NCBI GenBank assembly: GCA_964484095.1
Contig: CAZAEB010000009.1
Location: 1 to 20,569 of the forward strand
DNA length: 20,569 bases
Source of the DNA: CAZAEB01 sp964484095
GTDB lineage: Bacteria > Patescibacteriota > Microgenomatia > UBA12405 > BS750m-G30
Direction of reading: 5' to 3'
This document shows positions 13,780-20,569 of this stretch, piece by piece. Each line of letters begins with the position of its first letter. Positions within the stretch are counted from its first letter, which is position 1. A program made the position numbers and the translations under genes. The notes below the pieces were generated by a model. The model searched no databases, was not told the origin of the DNA, and saw only the letters and a program-made list of their open reading frames with translations.

Positions 13780-14826
13780 ATGACCCAACCAAAAAGCAAA
13801 AAAATATATTTAAAAACATTCGGCTGTCAGATGAACTTGGCTGACTCAGAAAGAATTGCAAAAGCATTTTCTGATAAAGGCTTTCTACCGGCAAAAAGCG
13901 CCAAGGAGGCTGATCTGATAATAATTAACAGCTGTATTGTCAGAGAATCGGCTGAAAACCGAGTATACGGGTTAGTTAACAACCTTTCCAAACTGCCGAA
14001 TAAAAAAATAATTATTACCGGTTGCCTTGCTGGCTGGGCGCTAAGAGATAAAACGGGCAAAAACATGAAAATTCTATTGAAAAAAACAAAAAACAAAACA
14101 ACCGTTTTTTTAACTGAAGATTTAGCTGATTTTATGACTGAGCCGCTTTTATTGAAAAAAGAAATGGCCTGGATACCGATATCAAACGGATGTAATAACT
14201 TTTGCAGTTATTGCATTGTTCCTTATGCCAGAGGAAGAGAAGTCAGCCGGCCATTTAATCACATTATTGCTGACGCAAAGTCCCGGGCAAAAAACGGCTT
14301 TTCTAAAATTACTCTGCTGGGCCAAAATGTTAACTCTTACGGGGCAGACCTCGCCCTTTTCCCCCATCTTTTAGAGTCGGTAGCAAAAATTCCTGGCATT
14401 GAGTTTATCGATTTCATGTCTTCAAATCCTTGGGACTTTTCCGATGATCTTATCAAAGTTATTTCTGAAAATAAAAACATCACCAGAACTATTCATCTTC
14501 CCATTCAGTCCGGGGACGATCAAATATTAAAAGCAATGAATCGCCAATATACACCAAAAGACTATCTAAAACTAATCGAAAAGATTAAAAAATCAATTCC
14601 TAAAGTTTCTTTTACTACCGACATCATTGTTGGATTCCCGGGAGAAACTAAAAAACAGTTTGAAAATACAATAAATCTTTGCAAAAAAGTGGGTTTCAAA
14701 AAAGCATATATTAATAAATATTCGCCAAGACTAGGGACGCCATCGGCAAAACTTACCGACAGTGTAAAACCATCAGAAAAAAAGAGGCGCTGGCAGATAT
14801 TGGAAAAATTGATTAATAAAAACTAG
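13780..14826 (+). CDS. miaB: tRNA methylthiotransferase, MiaB type, without TRAM domain
   Basis: 348 aa. The N-terminal methylthiotransferase domain holds three cluster cysteines (C16 in KTFGCQMN, C52 in INSCIVRE, C82 in ITGCLAG). The radical-SAM domain has CNNFCSYC (C138, C142, C145), then VPYARGREVSRP, and later TTDIIVGFPGETKKQFE and YSPRLGTPSA. CQMN, VRESAEN and the VPYARGRE pattern favour MiaB (2-methylthio-N6-isopentenyladenosine at A37) over RimO or MtaB. E. coli MiaB is about 470 aa; this protein stops after the RWQILEKLINKN helix, just where a TRAM RNA-binding domain would begin. The stop is 3 bp from the convergent murB stop. No Shine-Dalgarno sequence; the -10 ends 6 nt before the ATG. 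miaA is not in the window. Confidence 0.92.
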   Translation: MTQPKSKKIYLKTFGCQMNLADSERIAKAFSDKGFLPAKSAKEADLIIINSCIVRESAENRVYGLVNNLSKLPNKKIIITGCLAGWALRDKTGKNMKILLKKTKNKTTVFLTEDLADFMTEPLLLKKEMAWIPISNGCNNFCSYCIVPYARGREVSRPFNHIIADAKSRAKNGFSKITLLGQNVNSYGADLALFPHLLESVAKIPGIEFIDFMSSNPWDFSDDLIKVISENKNITRTIHLPIQSGDDQILKAMNRQYTPKDYLKLIEKIKKSIPKVSFTTDIIVGFPGETKKQFENTINLCKKVGFKKAYINKYSPRLGTPSAKLTDSVKPSEKKRRWQILEKLINKN

Positions 14827-14860
14827 CTGTTAAAATCCCAATAAAAAAACCTCTAGTTTT
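14819..14860. terminator. possible bidirectional terminator of miaB and murB
   Basis: AAAACTAG (14819-14826) and CTAGTTTT (14853-14860) are exact inverted repeats with a 26-nt AT-rich loop spanning both convergent stop codons. The stem is weak and partly inside murB, so this is tentative. Confidence 0.28.
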
Positions 14861-15828
14861 GGTTCTATTCCTAGTTTTTTCCTGCTTTCTTTTTTTACTA
14901 AGTCAATAAGCCCCAAAACGTCTTTCGCTTTTGCCCTCCCAGTCTTGTTAACAATAAATGCAGAGTGCTTATCTGATATCATCGCTCCGCCGATCTGTTT
15001 TCCTTTAAGACCTAGTACTTTATCAATTATGTATCCCCAGCTCGGAGTGGGAAGATTAAGTTTTTCTTGAGTTTTTTGATCAACGTTTTTAAAAACACAC
15101 CCGGCCGAGGGAAGCGGATATTTTATATCTCTCTGTCCCAGCCAAAATTCAATAAAATCTTTAGCCTTTCGGGTATCTCCACAGTAAAGATTAAAATCTA
15201 CAGAAAGAATAACCTCATCATTTTTATGGAATCGGGATTGGTCATAATCAAAACCACACTCATCTGTCTTTAATAATTTAATTTTGCTGTTTTTATCCAA
15301 CACCTCTACCCTGCTTACATACTCTCCTAAAAACAAATGACCGGCATGAATATTGTTATACACACCTCCACCGACTGTTCCCGGAATTCCTGCAAACCAA
15401 TGAATGCCGGTTATTCCTTTTTTTAAAAGCTGACCAATAAACCAGGTTAGATTAACTCCTGAATCAGCTCTAACTCTGACCTGTTTTTGTTTTTCCTCCT
15501 CGTAATAAAGATCGCCAAAACGAATCTTTTCTCCTATCTGAAACTGGCGGGGCTTTATTTTTTGGCTGCAGCCATTGCTTATTAACTCTCCGTCAACTAT
15601 CTGCCAATTTTTTGATTTGTTGATAATCACCAACCCCTCAATTCCCTTGTCACTTATCAAAACATTACTGGCTTCTCCCAAAACCGTTATCGGCAGCTTT
15701 TTTCTTTTTCCATAGTTTATAGCCTCAATAAGTTCATTATTATTATTACTCTCAATTAAATACTGGGCCGGCCCGCCAATTTCCCAGGTTGTGAATGGTA
15801 AAAGGGGTATATTTTTTAGAATTTTCAT
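14830..15828 (-). CDS. murB: UDP-N-acetylenolpyruvoylglucosamine reductase
   Basis: 332 aa. It reduces UDP-GlcNAc-enolpyruvate to UDP-MurNAc with NADPH and FAD in the cytoplasm, the second committed step of peptidoglycan synthesis. Visible: FTTWEIGGPAQYL at the N-terminus, LGEASNVLISDKG in the FAD domain, FAGIPGTVGG (G147-G154), SRFH, PSAGCVFKN with C244 at the proton-donor position (Ser or Cys in the family), KHSAFIVN, and a terminal PKLEVFLLGF. The stretch after GTVGG reads GVYNNIHAGH instead of the usual NIGAYG-like sequence, and residues about 80-115 appear longer than in short MurBs, but the fold seems complete. The ATG is 6 nt after the stop of the upstream ATPase gene with no clear Shine-Dalgarno sequence, so it is probably co-transcribed. 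Confidence 0.93.
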   Translation of the reverse strand: MKILKNIPLLPFTTWEIGGPAQYLIESNNNNELIEAINYGKRKKLPITVLGEASNVLISDKGIEGLVIINKSKNWQIVDGELISNGCSQKIKPRQFQIGEKIRFGDLYYEEEKQKQVRVRADSGVNLTWFIGQLLKKGITGIHWFAGIPGTVGGGVYNNIHAGHLFLGEYVSRVEVLDKNSKIKLLKTDECGFDYDQSRFHKNDEVILSVDFNLYCGDTRKAKDFIEFWLGQRDIKYPLPSAGCVFKNVDQKTQEKLNLPTPSWGYIIDKVLGLKGKQIGGAMISDKHSAFIVNKTGRAKAKDVLGLIDLVKKESRKKLGIEPKLEVFLLGF

Positions 15829-15834
15829 TATCAG

Positions 15835-17973
15835 CTATTTTTTTCTTTTTCTGCCAAACTGAGCCCGAGACATTCTGATTATCTTATCGTAGTTTTTATT
15901 AACACAACTTGGAGGTGGCAGAGTACTGGCAAGAAAAGGGCTTGAAGTGCGATCATTAATGGACATCTTTAGTAAAATTTGATACTTTCCCAAAGATACT
16001 AGGTCATCAACTTCAAAGTCTTTACCAAACTCCTTGTCTAATACTTGAGCATCCTGAGCTCCAATAATAAAGGTCATTAAAGTTCCTACATTTCCTAAAA
16101 TCGCATCCTGAATCTCCTGATCCAATTGGGCCATATATTGATTGGCAACAGTTAGATTAAGTTTAAATTTTCTTGCTTCGGAAAGGATCCGAATAAAAGA
16201 CTGGGTGGCAAAGTTTTGAAACTCGTCAACATATAGATAAAATGGCTTTCTCTCTTCTTCCGTAATAAACGATCTGTTCATTGCCGCCAGCTGAATCTGG
16301 GTAATAATCATCGCTCCCAACAAAGCCGAGTTGTCCTCGCCGATTTTTCCAGCAGAAAGATCGACAAGAAGTATTTTTCCGCTATTCATAATCTCCTCGA
16401 TTTTCACTCTGCTCCACCTATATCCAATTACTCTCCTTATCAGAGGCGAGGAAACAAATTGACCGACTTTATTTAATATTGGCGAAATTGCCTCTTGCTG
16501 CATTCTGTCACCCATTGTTTCAAACTCCCGATTCCAAAAGTTAATCAGATTCCTATCCTCTAACTTATCAACAATATCACGACGAAATTTTTTATCAGTC
16601 AATATCCTAATCACATCAGAAAGAGTTGACTCCTCCCTTTCTGTTAGGGTAAGCAGGGTATTTCTTAAAATATGCTCCATTCTCGGTCCCCAGGAGTGGG
16701 AATACAACTTATAAAAAATTGACACTATCCCAGAAGCAACCAGTTCTTTCTGGACAGGATTAGAAACTTCCATTATATTAAGAGGATAGTCAAAATCAGG
16801 ATCAGAAGGATTGAAATAACAAACATCATTTATTCTGTTTTTGGGAATATATTTCAACAAGGTTTGAATAAGATCTCCGTGAGGGTCGACCACTGCCACT
16901 CCCTCGCCTTTACGAATGTCTTCTATCGCCATATTGCAAAGAAGGGTGGTTTTACCTGTGCCGGTTTTTCCAATAACGTAAACATGTCTTTCCCTATCTT
17001 TTCTTCTGACTCCAAAAGTAGTTAGTTTATTTTTAAATTCAGTTTTAGCAAGAAAAGTGATCTTCTTTTTTTCCTCAATTCCCAACCCTTCAGCAACTGG
17101 CAAATCATCAGGAGCCTCGCTAACCATTTGTCTTCCCCAAGCAATATTGGGAAGAGTAATTAGTTGGGTGGGAAGATGCCAAAGAGAGCTAATTTCTAAA
17201 CTGTTTAGTATCTGTCCCTTACCAAAAACCTCCCTTTTAAAAATACTTTGCTTAAATTTTTCCCTGCTTAATAGTCCTGGTTTTTTAGAAACAAAATAGT
17301 TGCCGTTAGGACTGGAAAAACTACCGAAACTACCCATCAGCGCTTTGAGAGCTTCCTCATTATTGGCTAAAATTCGAAGATAGGTCTTAAAACCACCATG
17401 AGAAGCCTTTAGCTCAATTCTATCTCTTTGAGGATGGGCAGAAGCAACTCCACTGGCATCTTTAGGGCCTCCGGATAAAGCAAGATCAGCTAATCCAGAC
17501 TGCCACTTTTTTCCAGCAGGAACTAAAACAAACTGACAGGCCAAAATATCTTCAGGCCGGGCATTTTTTGACATTGTTGCCAATACTGACGACAAAGGAT
17601 CAACATCCTGAAACTGGTCAGCCGTTTTTATTGGCAAGTACCAAGGTCTGGCCAGTGAAAATTGACTGACAAAAAACTGGTCTTGGTCAAGATCAATTAA
17701 ATAATCATCTATTTGAGTAATTAAAGCATCCTTGTATTGAGCTAAAAGCTGTGACTGAAGAAAGGTTGATTGTGACTGAGGAAAAGCAACAATAAAATGA
17801 ATTTTTTGCTCTATACAGGCAATTTCTAAAACAAAAGGAACTGGTTTTTTTAAAAAAAGCGATTTTTTCTTCCAAAGATCAAGGTTGCTAAGCAAGGCCT
17901 GAGCCTGCTCTATGGTATATTCATTACCTTTAGAAATTCTTATCTCAAAAAAAACTAGTGGCTCTTTATTCAT
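15835..17973 (-). CDS. VirB4/TraD-like AAA+ ATPase (type IV secretion/DNA-pump family)
   Basis: 712 aa. An N-terminal region of about 300 residues opens with FFEIRISKGNEYTIEQAQALL, which I recall as frequent in such proteins of Patescibacteria, and has no membrane helix. The ATPase part follows: Walker A VIGKTGTGKTTLL (G335-T342), VAVVDPHGDLIQTLL, Walker B FYLYVDEFQNFAT (D583, E584), then SEARKFKLNLTVANQYMAQL and a conserved FIIGAQDA segment, as in TraD/TraG/VirB4 and DUF87/HerA relatives. The family powers transport of DNA or protein, or pilus assembly. No relaxase, pilin or other secretion gene is next to it; it sits between topA (48 bp upstream) and murB (6 bp downstream), so a conserved chromosomal role is more likely than conjugation. 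A Lys/Arg-rich tail (GRKRKK) ends the protein. Confidence 0.85.
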   Translation of the reverse strand: MNKEPLVFFEIRISKGNEYTIEQAQALLSNLDLWKKKSLFLKKPVPFVLEIACIEQKIHFIVAFPQSQSTFLQSQLLAQYKDALITQIDDYLIDLDQDQFFVSQFSLARPWYLPIKTADQFQDVDPLSSVLATMSKNARPEDILACQFVLVPAGKKWQSGLADLALSGGPKDASGVASAHPQRDRIELKASHGGFKTYLRILANNEEALKALMGSFGSFSSPNGNYFVSKKPGLLSREKFKQSIFKREVFGKGQILNSLEISSLWHLPTQLITLPNIAWGRQMVSEAPDDLPVAEGLGIEEKKKITFLAKTEFKNKLTTFGVRRKDRERHVYVIGKTGTGKTTLLCNMAIEDIRKGEGVAVVDPHGDLIQTLLKYIPKNRINDVCYFNPSDPDFDYPLNIMEVSNPVQKELVASGIVSIFYKLYSHSWGPRMEHILRNTLLTLTEREESTLSDVIRILTDKKFRRDIVDKLEDRNLINFWNREFETMGDRMQQEAISPILNKVGQFVSSPLIRRVIGYRWSRVKIEEIMNSGKILLVDLSAGKIGEDNSALLGAMIITQIQLAAMNRSFITEEERKPFYLYVDEFQNFATQSFIRILSEARKFKLNLTVANQYMAQLDQEIQDAILGNVGTLMTFIIGAQDAQVLDKEFGKDFEVDDLVSLGKYQILLKMSINDRTSSPFLASTLPPPSCVNKNYDKIIRMSRAQFGRKRKK

Positions 17974-17980
17974 TTAAAGT

Positions 17981-18009
17981 ATTCTACAAACAAACGCAAC
18001 AAAATACAA
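17981..18009 (-). promoter_or_regulatory. promoter of the VirB4/TraD-like ATPase gene, predicted leaderless
   Basis: On the minus strand TAGAAT (17986-17981) ends 7 nt before the ATG at 17973. A weak -35, TTGTAT (18009-18004), lies 17 bp upstream. No Shine-Dalgarno sequence precedes the start. Confidence 0.45.
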
Positions 18010-18020
18010 AAAAACGAAGC

Positions 18021-20042
18021 TTACTTTTTGGGTTTTTTCCATGAAGCCCACTTACATCCCGGCCAGCCGGAACAACCATAAAACTGCCTGCCTTTTTTGG
18101 TTCTTCTTGCTACCACCGGAGAGTCGCATTCGGGACAGTTAAAACCAGCCTCCTTAATAAAAGGTCTGGTGTATTTACACTCAGGAAAGTTACTGCAAGC
18201 GATAAACTTCCCAAATCTTCCCACTCTTATTACCAGTTCTCCCCCCCGATTGGCGAGCAGGCTTTTTTTTGCGCATTCCGGACATTTTTCACCCAATTTT
18301 TCCACCTCAATTTTTACTCTCTCAGCTTTGTCTTTTACCTTCTCTGTTTCTTTTATAAAGGGCTTGTAAAACTTACCCAAAGTTTCCATCCAATCTTTTT
18401 TACCGGCAGCCACTTTGTCCAAATCCTCCTCCATGCCGGCAGTAAAGGGGAGATTAACAATATCAGCAAAATTACCAACCAAAAAATCGTTAACGGCAAT
18501 TCCTAAATTAGTTGGCTTAAATTTTCCCTCTTCTTTTTCTACATAATTCCTGGCCTGAATAACAGAAATAATTGGCGCGTATGTTGACGGCCTTCCAATT
18601 CCCTCTTTTTCTAAAATAGAAATCAGCGAAGCCTCGTTATACCTTGGCGGCGGTTGAATTTTATGATTAGCAATTCCAAAATCGCTGACTCGTAATTTTT
18701 CGCCATTTTCCAGTTTTGGCAGTTCAAACTCAGAGAATTTAACCGGGTAAACTTTTGAAAATCCATCAAAAATCAACCTTGTCCCTTGGGCCGCAAAAAG
18801 ACAATTTCCATCTTCTACTTTAAGTTTTGTTATTGCTAGCTTTGCTGGGCTCATCTGTGAAGAAACTGCTCTTTGCCAAATAAGCTTGTAAAGATTTTGC
18901 TGGCGGCGTTCTGCTTTGCCATCTAGAGATTGCTTTGTCGGATTGGTTGGTCTTATTGACTCATGAGCCTCTTGGGCTAGTTTTGATTTTGTTTTATAAA
19001 AGTTTGGTTTTTCCGGTAAGTATCTTTTGCCATATTTATCACCAACTTCTTTTCGAACTGCGTTTAAAAACTGACCGGACAAAAGAGTGGAATCTGTTCG
19101 ATGATAAGTTATCAGTCCCTTTTCATATAAAGACTGAGCTACCCGCATAGTTAGTTTTGAGCTCCAGCCAAATCGGCGGGAGGCGTCCTGTTGAAGAGTT
19201 GAGGTTGTATATGGAGGCAAGGCCCGGCGCAAAGAGTCTTTTTCAGTTATATCAGAAACCTTAGGATCAAGAATAAGATTTTCAATAATCTTTTCTGCTT
19301 TGCTAATCTTTTCAAATATTGTTTTAGAAGTTCTGTGGGTACCGGCAAATAATTTGTGAGCTTCTTTTTTCTCTATTGATTTACCATCAACTTTTACCAA
19401 CTCGGCGGCAAAAAAATCGCCATTATTGGTTTCAAAAACCGCCCAAATTCTAAAATACTCCCCCGCAGGGAATTTTTCAATTTCCCTTTCTCGCTCTACA
19501 ATTATTCTCACTGCCACCGACTGGACTCTGCCTGCAGAAAGACCTCTTCTTACTTTTCTCCACAAAAGCGGAGACAGCTTATATCCAACTATTCTGTCCA
19601 GTATTCTTCTGCCTTGCTGGGCATTAACCAGATCTATGTCCACCTCTCGAGGAGATTTTACCGCTTTTTCAATGGCACTTTTAGTGATCTCATGAAAAAC
19701 AATTCTTTTTACTCGCTTATCTTTTTGATGATCTTTTCCCAATCCAGCCGCTAATATATGATATGCAATCGCCTCTCCTTCACGGTCCAAATCAGTAGCT
19801 AAAATAATCTCTTTAGCTTTTTTAATCTTGTCTTTAAGTTCTTTGACCACCTTTCTTTTATCGGCAATAATCTCGTATTGAGGTTCAAAGATAACCTTGC
19901 CATTTTCAGTGATTTTTACTCCGAACCGCTTTTTAGGAAGATCACGGATATGACCAACAGTAGCCATGACACTATAACCTTTTTTCAAAAACTTGCTTAT
20001 TGTTTTGGCTTTGGTTGGTGACTCGACGATGATTAATTTCAT
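18021..20042 (-). CDS. topA: DNA topoisomerase I (type IA)
   Basis: 673 aa. It relaxes negative supercoils through a transient 5'-phosphotyrosine link. The N-terminal TOPRIM domain is visible (MKLIIVESPTKAKTI, ATVGHIRDLP, LATDLDREGEAIAYH), then SAGRVQSVAVRII, the catalytic GLITYHRTDST with Y313, HESIRPT, and EGIGRPSTYAPII. The C-terminus carries two four-Cys zinc ribbons (CPECAKK to CSNFPECKY; CPECDSP to CSGWPGCKW), fewer than the three or more in E. coli, consistent with its shorter length (E. coli TopA is 865 aa). The Trp/Lys tail is typical. The gene leads the topA-ATPase-murB run. In the 70-bp gap to the divergent DUF2207 gene, TTGGAC-17-GATACT is the best, weak promoter candidate. Confidence 0.97.
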   Translation of the reverse strand: MKLIIVESPTKAKTISKFLKKGYSVMATVGHIRDLPKKRFGVKITENGKVIFEPQYEIIADKRKVVKELKDKIKKAKEIILATDLDREGEAIAYHILAAGLGKDHQKDKRVKRIVFHEITKSAIEKAVKSPREVDIDLVNAQQGRRILDRIVGYKLSPLLWRKVRRGLSAGRVQSVAVRIIVEREREIEKFPAGEYFRIWAVFETNNGDFFAAELVKVDGKSIEKKEAHKLFAGTHRTSKTIFEKISKAEKIIENLILDPKVSDITEKDSLRRALPPYTTSTLQQDASRRFGWSSKLTMRVAQSLYEKGLITYHRTDSTLLSGQFLNAVRKEVGDKYGKRYLPEKPNFYKTKSKLAQEAHESIRPTNPTKQSLDGKAERRQQNLYKLIWQRAVSSQMSPAKLAITKLKVEDGNCLFAAQGTRLIFDGFSKVYPVKFSEFELPKLENGEKLRVSDFGIANHKIQPPPRYNEASLISILEKEGIGRPSTYAPIISVIQARNYVEKEEGKFKPTNLGIAVNDFLVGNFADIVNLPFTAGMEEDLDKVAAGKKDWMETLGKFYKPFIKETEKVKDKAERVKIEVEKLGEKCPECAKKSLLANRGGELVIRVGRFGKFIACSNFPECKYTRPFIKEAGFNCPECDSPVVARRTKKGRQFYGCSGWPGCKWASWKKPKK

Positions 20043-20099
20043 AATTTACCACATATAGTATCAATCACTACATGTAAAAGTCCAATAATTATTTTATGA

Positions 20100-20105
20100 T
20101 ATTAT
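20100..20105 (+). promoter_or_regulatory. -10 element of the DUF2207 gene, predicted leaderless
   Basis: TATTAT (20100-20105) ends 7 nt before the ATG at 20113. The upstream DNA is very AT-rich and has no clear -35, so chance cannot be excluded. Confidence 0.35.
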
Positions 20106-20112
20106 TTATAAA

Positions 20113-20569
20113 ATGAAAAAACTTCTGGTATTTTTCCTGCTTTCCCTAGTTTTACCTTCAAAAGTTCTTGCCGCAAATTCTGAATATTTAATTGAAAACT
20201 TTGATAGCCGGATAAAAATAAATCAAGATACTTCTCTAGAAATTACTGAAAAAATAGAGACAAATTTCTTTACTGCCAAACATGGAATATTCAGAATTAT
20301 TCCTACTATCTACTCTTATCAAGGAAAAACTATAAACTCCCGGTTAAAAGTTATTTCTGTTACCGATGAGTCTGGTCGAATTTGCGATTACACTGTTAGC
20401 AGATATTCCCAAAGCGTTAAAATCAAGATCGGCGATCCGGATAAAAAAATCTCCGGAAAACATATCTATATCATCAAATACCGGGTAAAAGGGATTCTGC
20501 TCCAATATGATGACTATGATGAAATTTACTGGAATGTTACCGGACATGAGTGGGATACAGCAATTTTAA
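20113..20569 (+). CDS. DUF2207 membrane protein (5' part; continues past window)
   Basis: 152 residues are visible and the frame is open at the window end. A signal peptide is clear: MKKLLVFFLLSLVLPSKVLA with cleavage after A20 likely. The rest matches the N-terminal extracytoplasmic domain of DUF2207 proteins: SLEITEKIETNF, KHGIFRIIPTIY, KIGDPDKKISGKHIYIIKYRV, and DDYDEIYWNVTGHEWD. Full-length members usually carry C-terminal membrane helices and a Gly- or Ser-rich tail, which lie outside this window. The molecular function is unknown. The gene diverges from topA; no Shine-Dalgarno sequence is seen. Confidence 0.88.
   Translation, partial: MKKLLVFFLLSLVLPSKVLAANSEYLIENFDSRIKINQDTSLEITEKIETNFFTAKHGIFRIIPTIYSYQGKTINSRLKVISVTDESGRICDYTVSRYSQSVKIKIGDPDKKISGKHIYIIKYRVKGILLQYDDYDEIYWNVTGHEWDTAIL

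Noticed and set aside
15835..17973. integrated conjugative element
   Set aside because: Only one ATPase gene is present; no relaxase, integrase, attachment repeats or composition change was seen.
1..20569. tRNA genes, rRNA, CRISPR array or insertion sequence
   Set aside because: No cloverleaf-like sequence, regularly spaced repeats, transposase or terminal inverted repeats were found in the short intergenic spaces.

Overview
The window looks like part of a chromosome from a Candidate Phyla Radiation bacterium (Patescibacteria), most likely of the Microgenomates group. This is inferred from several signs: AT-rich DNA, very tight gene packing, surface proteins with Thr/Pro-rich linkers and dockerin/cohesin-like modules, a DUF2207 protein, a VirB4/TraD-like ATPase of the kind common in these genomes, shortened core proteins (EF-Ts of 153 aa, MiaB without TRAM, a six-helix MFS protein), and an archaeal-type thymidylate synthase relative. 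TGA ends rpsB, so the Gly-UGA code of Gracilibacteria/Absconditabacteria does not apply. No gene-free stretch exceeds about 150 bp, and no tRNA, rRNA, CRISPR array or insertion sequence was seen.

Layout. (1) 1-2264, minus strand: two secreted, membrane-anchored proteins, one dockerin-like and Cys-rich, the other cohesin-like and cut by the window edge. (2) 2417-3799, plus strand: an anchored GH39-like glycosidase, divergent from them. All three carry the same short motif just after the N-terminal membrane segment, which suggests one surface system. (3) 3813-6784, minus strand: rpsB-tsf-frr-rseP, a translation cluster followed by a site-2 protease. (4) 6871-9541, minus strand: glyA overlapping an FHA-PP2C phosphatase gene. 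(5) 9661-11325, plus strand: a three-domain protein (MtrA-like, thymidylate-synthase-like, DUF4346), divergent from glyA across a perfect 23-bp palindrome. (6) 11315-13762, minus strand: a class III ribonucleotide reductase and a half-size MFS protein. (7) 13780-14826, plus strand: miaB, sharing an overlapping divergent promoter with the MFS gene. (8) 14830-20042, minus strand: topA, a VirB4/TraD-like ATPase, then murB. (9) 20113 to the end, plus strand: the start of a DUF2207 protein.

How the parts may fit together. SHMT (glyA) makes methylene-tetrahydrofolate and the divergent protein may use it, while the nearby NrdD makes deoxynucleotides, so 8288-13096 reads as a C1/deoxynucleotide block with a candidate shared operator. 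At six genes a -10-like hexamer lies only 5-7 nt before the start codon, which predicts leaderless mRNAs. rpsB, nrdD, rseP and the phosphatase gene instead have recognisable Shine-Dalgarno sequences. The strongest candidates for something undescribed are the MtrA/TS/DUF4346 fusion with its operator, the shared post-membrane motif linking the cohesin, dockerin and glycosidase proteins, and the leaderless promoter architecture.
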